Origin: JACPHD01 sp964526325
GTDB lineage: Bacteria > Patescibacteriota > Patescibacteriia > Patescibacteriales > GWC2-42-12
NCBI GenBank assembly: GCA_964526325.1
Contig: CAZGKM010000006.1
Coordinates: forward strand, 1 to 61,344
Length of the DNA: 61,344 bases
Reading direction: 5' to 3'
Both the position numbers and the translations under genes were made by a program. The notes below the pieces were generated by a model, which saw only the letters and a list, made by a program, of their open reading frames with translations, did no database searches and was not told the origin of the DNA. Numbering within the stretch: the first letter of the stretch is position 1; each line of letters opens with the position of its first letter. Positions 49,990 through 59,800 of this stretch are shown here, piece after piece.

Positions 49990-50886
49990 ATGCCTGATAA
50001 AGAAACATTATTAACCACCGATTTGCCAATCGGAAAAAAACACAGCGGCAAAGTCAGAGATGTTTATGATCTTGGCGACCGCCTGCTGATAGTAACCACT
50101 GACCGGCTTTCCGCTTTTGACGTAGTTTTGCCTGACGGCATACCCTCAAAAGGCCAAACTCTAAACGAACTGTCCATACTCTGGCTGAAAAAACTGGCAA
50201 TAATTATTGATAACCATTTTCTGACCGATAATGTCGCCGAATATCCGGCAATCTGCCAGCCTTATGCTAAACTTTTAAACGGCCGAAGCATGCTGGTAAA
50301 AAAAGCCGAGCCTCTGCCGGTAGAATGCATCGTGCGCGGGCATATTTCCGGTTCCGGCTGGGAATCGTACCAAAAAAACGGAACTGTCTGCGGCATAACT
50401 TTACCGCCCGGATTGAAAGAATCGCAAAAACTTCCCGAGCCGATATTCACGCCATCAACCAAAGCCGAAGCCGGCGAGCATGATGTTAATATTAGCTTTG
50501 AAGAGATGATAGAAAAAATCGGCTTTTATAAATCAGCTATCATTAAGCAAGCAAGCCTATATCTTTACCGCGCGTCGTACGAACTTGCCAAATCGGTCGG
50601 CATTATCATAGCCGATACAAAATTTGAATTCGGCCTAGAAAAAAACGGCCAAATAATTCTGATTGATGAAGTTCTGACTCCTGACTCTTCGCGCTTCTGG
50701 CCGGTTGAAAGCTATAAACCGGGCGGACCGCAGCCAAGTTTCGACAAACAGTTCGTAAGAGATTGGCTTAAAGCTTCCGGCTGGAATAAAAAACCGCCGG
50801 CGCCGAAACTTCCGGAGGAAATAATTAATAAAACTTCGGAAAAATACAAGGAGGCGTTTATAAAATTATTTCCGATGTTAAGATAA
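49990..50886 (+). CDS. purC: SAICAR synthetase
   Basis: Joins aspartate to CAIR. GKVRDVYDLGDRLLIVTTDR (ATP-binding start), VVLPDGIPSKGQTLN, VECIVRGHISGSGW and the C-terminal DSSRFWPVESYKPGG are the PurC signatures. 298 aa, the plant/bacterial long form. Good Shine-Dalgarno GGAAGGAGG. With purB and split purH it makes CAIR-to-IMP; the earlier purine genes are not in this window. Confidence 0.96.
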   Translation: MPDKETLLTTDLPIGKKHSGKVRDVYDLGDRLLIVTTDRLSAFDVVLPDGIPSKGQTLNELSILWLKKLAIIIDNHFLTDNVAEYPAICQPYAKLLNGRSMLVKKAEPLPVECIVRGHISGSGWESYQKNGTVCGITLPPGLKESQKLPEPIFTPSTKAEAGEHDVNISFEEMIEKIGFYKSAIIKQASLYLYRASYELAKSVGIIIADTKFEFGLEKNGQIILIDEVLTPDSSRFWPVESYKPGGPQPSFDKQFVRDWLKASGWNKKPPAPKLPEEIINKTSEKYKEAFIKLFPMLR

Positions 50887-50897
50887 ACAATACAAAA

Positions 50898-50937
50898 GGA
50901 CACCGCTTCTCCGCGAAGCGCGTGTCCTCTTTTTTTA
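50898..50937 (+). terminator. Terminator after purC
   Basis: AGGACACCGCTTC / GAAGCGCGTGTCCT with one offset, then CTTTTTTTA. End of the purine cluster. Confidence 0.88.
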
Positions 50938-50953
50938 TCAAAAATTATTTTTT

Positions 50954-51049
50954 ACCCCGTTAAATCAGGCCTCTGATAATATCAACGCTAATAAGCAAAT
51001 CTAAGCCGGAAATTTATAGCAATGCCAAGCGATATATATTTAACGGGGT
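50954..51049. repeat. 96-bp element with ACCCCGTTAAAT / ATTTAACGGGGT ends
   Basis: Perfect 12-bp terminal inverted repeats; interior related to 15816-15912 (shared GCC-CTGAT, TAATAA and CAAGCGATA). Its right end supplies the stop codon and last residues (KPR) of the next gene. Confidence 0.75.
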
Positions 51050-53313
51050 TTTTCTTCTAAATCTTTTATTTTCTTCTCAATCTCTTTATTTTCCGGATTT
51101 AATTCTAAAACTTGATTGTAATATCTCAACGCTTCTTTAATATCGCCCTTAGCCTCATAAGCTACGGCCATACTATATAAACTATTGGAATGTTTGGACG
51201 AAACGCTTAAAGCCAGCTTAAATCTATCTATGGCCTTATCGGTTTCGCCATGATTAAAATAAAATCTGCCAAGCTCATAAAAAATTTCCGCGTCATAGAT
51301 TTCTCCGGCCAGCTCGTTTAAGAGATTAAGCGCCAAATTATCTTTTTTATTTTTTAAATAAACTTTTGCCAAATCGAATTTAGCTTCATAATAATCCGGC
51401 TTAAGCTCAACCGCTTTAATAAAATATTTTTCCGCCAGAGCCGTATCCTTATTATTGACGTACGCTTTTGCCAGCTCCGCGGCTAAAATCGGGTTAGTCG
51501 GCTCTAACGCCAAAGCGCTCTCAAAAAACCGCACCGCCCAAATTTCCGAACCGACAGTTAGCGGCCGTATATCCCGATAAATCATGCCTAAAGTTTCCCG
51601 GGCCTTAACCGAGTTGGGCGCGGCCAGAACGGCCTGCCGGCCCGCCTCGATTGACCGCGTAATATTCAGCTGAATAAAATCATTGTCCTTTTCGCCTTCG
51701 GGCTTTGCCGCCTCAACGCGCAAGCGATTTAAATAAAATTTAGCCAGATTAATATTGTAATTTACCCGGCCAGGATTAAATTCAACCGCTCGGAGCAAAT
51801 TAGCCTCGCGGTTTAAATTAGAGGCCGCGGCCAATTCGGCGGTAAAAAATTTTATTTCAAAAAAAGCCAAAATCAACCATGAACATGCCGATAAAAATAA
51901 AATCAGCGATAACAGGCGGTAAAGCAAAGCGGTTTTTTTTAAATTGAATGATTTTTCTTTAAAAATTGACTTATTGTATATTTGCCAAAAAGCGACCGCG
52001 AGCGCGGCGAAAAACCAAAAAGAAAAAATTAAAACCGTATTGGCGGAGAAAAACAGCTGAGAGAAAAACAATAAAATAAAAATCGTAAAAACAGTAGTAA
52101 TTAAATTATAATTTTCGTTTTCAATTACCGGCTCGCGGTTTTTAAAATATTTAACCAGCAAGATTATATTTATATAAATTATCAAGCTGATAATAAGAAA
52201 ATAGCTTAGCGTAGACAGCAGGCCGGAAGTCGCCAATATTTCTAAAAAATGCGAAACTGATTCATTAAACCTAATCTGCCAATAGCTATTTTTATTATAT
52301 TCCGGCGGGCGGTAAAGGGAAAAATCATAAGAGAAAGTCGCCGGACCGCTGCCTAAAATCGGATTTTTGTAAATAGCTTTTTTAGTTACTGAAGCCGATG
52401 TTTTATAATCAAGCATTACTTCGCCGGGCAAACTCCGGCCCAAAATTATTTTAGACGGACTTAAGCCGGGAAACGCAAGAAATAAAATGGCCGCAAGCAT
52501 TAAAAGTGCCGGAATCAACAAACCCCCGCGCCAAATTCGGCGTTGGGGCGAATAATAATTCAGTATTTTTTTAAAACTTAATCCGGCTTCTAAGAAATAA
52601 AAAATTATTATTAAGCCGGCGCCTAAAGCCAATATTATCCAGCTTAAGTAAAAATTTATGAGAGTTAAAACAAACAAAAATAAAATTAAGCCGGCGCCTA
52701 AAATAACACGTTCAAATTTTTTAAAAATTGGGCTAAATATAAATCCGACGGCCAGAACCGAAGCAACCGCTAAAAAAATAGCCAAGCTTAAAAACGAGCC
52801 GCCGGCCGGATTAAATATCACGGGCATTATAGATTGCGTCAAGCCGAATATGGAAAGCAATGAAATAACGGTGGCCGTGGCGGCTGAATAAATAAAAATT
52901 CTTAATAACCCGGTTATTTTTTTCGCGCTCTCGGCTACGCCGGCATTAATTAAAAGCCAATAAAAAATTGCTAAGCTTAATAAACCTAGCCAAGCATCGG
53001 AAAAACGGCCGTATGAGCCTAACCAGGAAGAATATGCGTCAACGCTAAAAATAGCGGATATGGCGGTCAACGCTAAAAAAATTATGACTGGAAAATTCAA
53101 AGGGTTGGTTTTAACGGTTATTTTACCTTCTAGCGCCTGTTTTATGAGCCATAAAAATAAAACCGAAGGCATTATCAGCCAAAGTAAAAATTGCTTATTA
53201 AACTCAAAATATTCGCTCGTTAAGGGCAAAAAAAATAAAGGCAGAAAAAAAATAACCGCCTTTATTAAAATTGATACCAGCTTATCTATTATATTTATTA
53301 ATTTTTCCGGCAT
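51040..53313 (-). CDS. O-antigen-ligase-like membrane protein with TPR tail
   Basis: 757 aa. Residues 1-460 have about twelve membrane helices with the Wzy_C type pattern (a large outside loop, RFNESVSHFLEILATSGLLS, typical of the ligase/polymerase family). Residues ~500-750 contain TPR units: FESALALEPTNPILAAELAK, YFIKAVELKPDYYEAKFDLA and YYNQVLELNPENKEIEKKIK. It may ligate or polymerise surface polysaccharide. Specificity unknown. Ends inside a palindromic element. Confidence 0.85.
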   Translation of the reverse strand: MPEKLINIIDKLVSILIKAVIFFLPLFFLPLTSEYFEFNKQFLLWLIMPSVLFLWLIKQALEGKITVKTNPLNFPVIIFLALTAISAIFSVDAYSSWLGSYGRFSDAWLGLLSLAIFYWLLINAGVAESAKKITGLLRIFIYSAATATVISLLSIFGLTQSIMPVIFNPAGGSFLSLAIFLAVASVLAVGFIFSPIFKKFERVILGAGLILFLFVLTLINFYLSWIILALGAGLIIIFYFLEAGLSFKKILNYYSPQRRIWRGGLLIPALLMLAAILFLAFPGLSPSKIILGRSLPGEVMLDYKTSASVTKKAIYKNPILGSGPATFSYDFSLYRPPEYNKNSYWQIRFNESVSHFLEILATSGLLSTLSYFLIISLIIYINIILLVKYFKNREPVIENENYNLITTVFTIFILLFFSQLFFSANTVLIFSFWFFAALAVAFWQIYNKSIFKEKSFNLKKTALLYRLLSLILFLSACSWLILAFFEIKFFTAELAAASNLNREANLLRAVEFNPGRVNYNINLAKFYLNRLRVEAAKPEGEKDNDFIQLNITRSIEAGRQAVLAAPNSVKARETLGMIYRDIRPLTVGSEIWAVRFFESALALEPTNPILAAELAKAYVNNKDTALAEKYFIKAVELKPDYYEAKFDLAKVYLKNKKDNLALNLLNELAGEIYDAEIFYELGRFYFNHGETDKAIDRFKLALSVSSKHSNSLYSMAVAYEAKGDIKEALRYYNQVLELNPENKEIEKKIKDLEEKPR

Positions 53314-53360
53314 AAAATAATTTTATTTGTCATTGCGAGCGTAGCGAAGCAATCTCCGGT

Positions 53361-53681
53361 TTACCAATCTAAAATTAAATCTTTCCACGAAGGATTTAAT
53401 TTATTAATCAAAGCTATTTTCTTTTTTCTGGAACCGCCTTTGATTTGTTTCTCTCTGACAATGGCATCGTAAATATTATTAAATGTTTCGTAAAAGACTA
53501 ATTTTTTTATATTATATTTAGCCGTAAAACTTATTTTACTATTTTGACTTTTATGCTGATTGTTTCTGTTCAATATATTATTGGTTACTCCGGTATAAAA
53601 TACGTTATGAGTCTTATTGGTATTTATATTCACCCCGTTAAATAGGCTTTGCCTCTCGTAGGGATTTAACGGGGTATACAT
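53361..53681 (-). CDS. GIY-YIG nuclease with palindrome at its N terminus
   Basis: 106 aa. VFYTGVTNNILNRNNQHK (near residues 27-44) holds the YTG motif of the GIY-YIG fold, plus AKYNIKKLVFYE and AIVREKQIKGGSRKKK. The usual start (MxxYYVYIL) is replaced by MYTPLNPYERQSLFNGVN, encoded by the element at 53632-53675, so the first beta-strand is altered and the enzyme may be inactive. Similar genes are often annotated as putative endonucleases. Confidence 0.8.
   Translation of the reverse strand: MYTPLNPYERQSLFNGVNINTNKTHNVFYTGVTNNILNRNNQHKSQNSKISFTAKYNIKKLVFYETFNNIYDAIVREKQIKGGSRKKKIALINKLNPSWKDLILDW
53632..53675. repeat. 44-bp CCCCGTTAAAT palindromic element inside a GIY-YIG gene
   Basis: ACCCCGTTAAAT (53632-53643) and ATTTAACGGGGT (53664-53675) arms around GGCTTTGCCTCTCGTAGG. 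On the coding strand it reads TPLNPYERQSLFNGV, in frame. Confidence 0.85.
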
Positions 53682-53786
53682 AATAATTTTTTTCTTCTCT
53701 CATATAAATTATTTAACCAGAGATTGCTTCGTCCCCCGCAGATGCGGGGTCCTCGCAATGACAAAAAGAAAGGAGATTGACTTTAA

Positions 53787-53824
53787 ACGTCGGATATCCT
53801 AACAAGATGCCCGACGTCTTTTTT
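53787..53824. terminator. Hairpin terminator after the giant surface-protein gene
   Basis: ACGTCGG / CCGACGT stem; T-run on the plus strand and a shorter one on the minus strand, so it may serve the minus-strand gene stopping at 53837. A CGCAATGAC REP end lies just beyond (53752). Confidence 0.55.
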
Positions 53825-53836
53825 AAATTTAAAAAA

Positions 53837-56800
53837 TTACAACGGATCTCCGCCGCCGCCTCCGCCGCCGCCGGTGATATGATAAATTTTAACTTGCACC
53901 GCGTCAATGCGCACGGTATTGCCCGAAGGCTGGGAAATGACACGCAAGCGGAAATTTGTGTTTGAAGTTTCACTAACCGTCCAGCCGGCCCGGCCCCATT
54001 TATCGCCGGCTCCGCCCAAAATATAAATACTATCGGCCGCGGTTAAAGCCGTCGTGGCTTTAGTAGAAGTATAGTTTGAACCGCTGTTATAGGAAAGCGC
54101 GAATTCAATCGTGCCGCCGGCCCCGCCCGAAGTCGAAGCCTCTACTTTAACAATAATGCCTTCAACCGTATTGATAGCCGGAACGTTAAAACTGAAATCG
54201 GCAAAATCTTGATTTAAATTAGCCGAAGCGGCCGTAGCGTAGGCGTTGTCCGAAGCGTAAGCGCTAACACCGCCGGTCCATTGGCCTAAAGGCGAACCGG
54301 TTGTAGTAGGCGCGAAATAACCGGGCTCATCGCCGATTTCTTCGCCGGCCGAAGGCGTAGTGCCACCGACAGTCGGATTGCCGGTAGGGTTATATTCGCC
54401 GACAGGAGAGCCGGCGCCGCCATAACCGCCAAGCTTATAATGCCAAGCCGGGGTTGTATAACCGCTTGAAACCGGCGTTATGCTATATACAGGCAAGCTG
54501 ATTTGCAATTCATAACCCGGATAAATATCATCCACGCTGGCTAAAAGCAAATAGCTATAGGTTGAGTTGGCGGAAAAATTTCCGAAAGTAATCGAGCCCT
54601 GATTTCCGGAAATAGCTACCGTGCCGGCTCCGCCGACGGCCGTATCTTCGGCGTCTTTTGTTTTATTGCCGTTATAGTCAATATACAAAGCGGCGTTAGT
54701 AATATTACTTTGGGTAAAACCTCTTACATAAAGCTCTAAAACCGTCTGGCTGACCGTTAAGCTGCTGCCGCCGGGAACGAGGCGGAAGCCGAACAGTTCT
54801 TTATTCGTGACCGAAGTGCCGGAAAAATTATTGGTCAGCTGGCCGTTTTCATGATCGGATAAAACGGCCGGGCCGCCGACCGAAAAATAATCCGTAGTCA
54901 GATACTGCTCTCTTTGATTCTGGGTGACGCGGAAAGCCTGATAATAATTAGCGTCGTAATAATTAGCAAGACCGGAAGTAACCGAGCCACTTAGAGTAAA
55001 ATCTTTTCCGGCCGTATAAGTATTGCTAGAGGCTAGAGTTTCCCATTGGGAAGAAGTTTTGTTATAGACCTGCAAGGCCACGGTCGGCGTAGTTGCGCCG
55101 GTAATACTGGCCTGGCCGTTCCAAGTTGCGGAAAATTGGGTAATTAGCTCGCTGGCATTTTTTTCGCGGAAATTGAATTGATTATAGCCGTAGTTGGAGC
55201 CGAACCAGATTTGTAAATTAGCGCTATCGCTTGAAGAAGCATACCAAGTATAATAAATTTTGGAATCTATAATTTGGATTTGAGGATATAATTTATCATA
55301 AGCCGTACTGGTAAGCTTAATGGTGGTGGTGGCAGTACCGTAAAGATTAGAGGTGCCGAACCAGACTTGGTATTTGGCGCCGTCGTATTCATGCCAGATA
55401 TAATAAATATTAGAACCAGCGGCCTGAAATTGGGGATAAACTTTATCATAAGGCGTGCCGGTGAGTTTAGCGGTGGTAGTGGCGGTGCCGTCAAGATTGG
55501 AGTTACCGAACCAAATTTGCCTGTAACCGGAGCCGTCAAGCTCATACCACGTATAATAAATCTTAGAGCCAACGGCTTGAAATTGGGGATAGTATTTGTC
55601 ATAAGCAGTACTAGTTAGCTGGGTGGTAGTAGTAGCGGTGCCGTCAAGATTGGAAGTGCCGAGCCAGATTTGGTAATAAGTGCTGTTACTCGAACTAGCA
55701 TGCCAAGTATAATAAATCTTTGAGCTTATAACTTGGAGTTGAGGATAAATATTGTTATTAGCCGTGCCGGTGAGCTTAACGGTGGCAACGCCGGTACCGT
55801 CAAGATTAGAGGAGCCGAGCCAAATTTGCCTGTAACCCGCGCTGTCAGGCTCATACCACGTATAATAAATCTTAGAACCCACGACTTTAAATTGGGGACG
55901 GTTTTTGTCATAAGCCGTGCTGGTGAGCTTAACCGTGGTAACGCCGGTACCGTCAAGATTAGAGGAGCCGAGCCAAATTTGGTATTTGGCGCCGTCATAT
56001 TCATACCACGTATAATAAATTTTATAACCCACGACTTGAAGTTGGGGATAAACTTTATCATAAGCCGTGCTGGTGAGTTTAACGGTGGTGGTGCCGGCGC
56101 CGTCAAGGCTAGAAGTACCAAGCCAGATTTGTCTGTAACCGGAGCCGTCAAGCTCATACCACGTATAATAAATCTTAGAGCCAACGGCTTGAAATTGGGG
56201 CACATATTTTTCATAAGCCGTGTTGGTGAGCTTAGTCGGAGCCGCGAAATTCATGGGCTCACTCGCCTCCTGTTTTTCGCCGAAAGTCTCTACGAAGAGC
56301 CAAGTTTGATACCTGCCGGTAGAGCAAGATGACGAATTATTGCTGCATTCCTCCCAGGCGTAATAAATTTTAAGGCCAACGACTTGGAGCTGGGGATAGT
56401 TTTTTAAATAAGCCGTATTAGGAGTAACTTTAACGGTAGTGGTGCCGGTGCCGTCGAGGTTGGAAGTCGCGTTCCAAATCTGGTAGCAGACGCCGCCGCC
56501 GCAGTTTGTCGTGCCATCGGATTCATCCCAGGTATAATAAATTTTCGGTCCAGCGACTTGAAATTGGATATCGTATTTGCTGTATGGCGTAATAGTGAGT
56601 TTGAGGGTAGTCGTGCCCGTACCGTCAAGATTAGAGGAAGCGTGGTAGACTTGATAATAAGTGCCGTCATTTTCAAGCCAGGTATAATAAATCTTAGAAC
56701 CGACTATTTGGAGTTCCGGATAGTATTTACCAAACGCCGTGATTGTTAACTTAGTAGGAACAAAAGAAGTGCCGTCGAGATTGGAAGAGCCGTGCCAGAT

Positions 56801-59800
56801 TTGATATTTTCCCGTAGTGCAGTTAGCCGAACCATCGCTGCATTCAAACCAGGTATAATAAATCTTAGAGTCCGCGACTTGAAGCTGGGGATAATATTTG
56901 TCAAATGCCGTCGCGGTAAACTTAGTAGGAGTAAAAGCCGTGCCGTCAAGATTAGAATAGCCGTGCCAAATCTGATATTTAGAGCCGTCGGATTCATGCC
57001 AAGTATAATATATTTTAGAGCCTACAACCTGGAATTTAGGATAAACTTTATCATAAGCCGAAGTGGTAAGCTTAGTTGTAGTCGTGCCGGTACCGTCAAG
57101 ATTTGAAGAGCCGTGCCAAATTTGATATTTAGAGCCGTCCGATTCCTCCCAGACATAATAAATTTTTGAACCGACGACTTCAAATTGGATAAATTCTTTG
57201 CTGTAAGGTGTACTAGTCAGCTTAGTCGTTGTCGTGCCTGTGCCGTCAAGGTTGGAAGTAGCGAGCCAGATTTGGAAATAAGCGTTAAATTCCTGCCAGA
57301 CATAATAAATCTTTGAACCCACGACTTGAAGCTGGGGTGCATTTTTATCAAAGCCGCTGCTCGTAAGCTTAACCGTGCTCGTACCCGTGTTGTCCGCGGC
57401 TAAATTCAAATACGCCTCGCTATCCAAAAAATACGGCAAAGACGAAGAAGCGTCGCCCGCGGCCGGCGCAACGTTAAACACGCCCTTTGAGTAGCGCTTC
57501 AGATTATTGGCCGGGGAAACGGTCGTTAAATTAGGATATTGGCTGTAGGCGTCTAAGGCTTTGCTTTTACCCGCGTTATAAACTTGAAAATAATACTGGG
57601 TTGAGGCGGCGGCGCGCGAAGTATCCAATCCGAACACCAATTCCGTTGAATTGCCGCCGGCGATAGTAGTCGTAGCGGTCATAATAGAGCTCGTGCCGAT
57701 AACATATTTGCCCGGCGACCAGCCCATAGCAGAAGCGGCGATTTTCGGATAAGAAACATCCGGCCCGAGCGCCTGATCAACTTCAGTCCAATTGCCAAGC
57801 TCGCCGAGCAGCGCTGGCGCGAGAGCTACGGCCGAAGTGGCGGTTACGTCGCTCCAGGAGCAGGAAGCGGGGCAGCCACCGCCCGAACCGAAGCGAAGCT
57901 TAAAAGCCGAAGAGCCGGCGGCGCCGTTATTTTCCAGATTGACGCGTAAGAGCATTCTCTCCCCTATTTTAACGTTGGTTAAAGCGGTATTTTTAGCGTC
58001 AGTTTTATCGGAAAAACTGTCGCCTTTAGGATAATTAAAATCGCCGATGCCGATAGCGGAAGCATTTTCAAATAAATAAGCGGCTTGGGTTAAATAAGGG
58101 GTAAAAACGGCTGAAAAATAGTCGGTAGTAAGATACTCTTCCCTTTTATTCTGGGTTACGCGCAAAGCCGCGTAATAATTAGAGTCAAAGTAATTCGTGA
58201 GATTTGAGGTAAGCGAACCTGATAAGGTAAAATCTACGCCGGCGGAATAAGAAGTGCTGGAGGCTAGAGAAACCCATTGGGAAGAATTATTATTATAGAT
58301 TTCTAGAGCCACGGTTGACGTAGCGGTGCCGGTTATGCTGGCCTGGCCGTTCCAGGTAATGGCAATCGCTTCCGCGGAAACATCGGAATTTTTTTCCCGG
58401 AAATTAAATTGGTTATAACCGAGGTTATGGCCGGTCCAGATTTGATATTTACCCGTAGTGCATGACGACGAAGTATCGTCGCACTGATACCAGGTATAAT
58501 AAATTTTAGAATCAACGACTTGGAGATGAGGATAAAGCTTAAAATAAGACGTATTGTTAAATTGGTTGGTCGTGGTCGCGCTTCCGTCAAGGTTAGAAGA
58601 GGCTTGCCAGATTTGGGTATAGGTTACGGCGGCGTCCCATTCATACCAAGCATAATAAATTTTTGAACCCACGACCTGAAATTCGACGGCTGCTTTAGTG
58701 TTGGGAGTGCTCGTTAGCTTAACCGTAGTCGTGGCGGTACCGTCAAGATCGGAAGTAGCCAGCCAGATTTGGCGCTTAAGAATTTCGTCCTGCTCGTTCC
58801 ACGAGTAATAAATTTTAGAACCGACGACCTGGATTTGGGGGAATGTTTGGTTTTTAGAAGTGCTATTTAAAGCGGCGGAAGTAAAACCGGAGCCGTCAAG
58901 GTTGGAAGAGCCGGTCCAGATCTGATCCGTACCCGAAGAGCATAGCGAGGAATTATTGCTGCATTGCTGCCAGACATAATAAATTTTTGAACCAACGACT
59001 TGAAATTCAGGGTAAACCTTCTCTAGCGTCGTATTAGTTAATTTAGTGGCGCTAAAACCTGAACCGTCAAGATTAGAAGAACCGGTCCAGATCTGATAGG
59101 CGGAACCGTCAGATTCCCGCCAGGTATAATAAATTTCAGGTCCAACAACTTGAAATTCCGGGAGTTCTTTGTCGTAAGACGTAGTAGTCAGCTTAACGGT
59201 CGTGAAGCCGGTGCCGTCAAGGTTGGATGACCCATACCAAATTTGATCTTGGCTCGTTGTGCAATTCTCCGAGCCGTCGCCGCATTCCCGCCAGGCATAA
59301 TAAATCTTTGAACCGACGATTTGAAAATCATCCGCCGCTTTAGTATAGGCGGAAGTAGTAAGCTTAGTAGTAGTGGTTCCGGTGCCGTCAAGATTGGAGG
59401 AACCATGCCAAAGCTGATATATTATGCCGCTGGCATCAAGTTCCTGCCAAAAATAATAAATTTTTGAACCAACGACTTGAATTTTTGGCTCATATTTATT
59501 GTAGGCCGTACTGGTAAGCTTAGTAGTAGTTATAAAATTCGGCTCGGATGCCGCCTGCTTTTCACCGAAAGTCTGCGTAGCCAGAGAAATCTGATATTTG
59601 ACGCTATCTATTTTCGCCTGAAAAACATAATAAACTTTTGAGCCGACAATTTGAAGCTGGGGGTTGTAATTATGATAAGATGTACTGGCCAGGCTTAACG
59701 GCGTTGAGGTGCCGCTGCCGTCAAGACTAGAAGAAGTAATATAAACTTGATAGATACCAGAACCGCAAAGAGCCGAACCGTCACTGCATTGTGACCAAAT

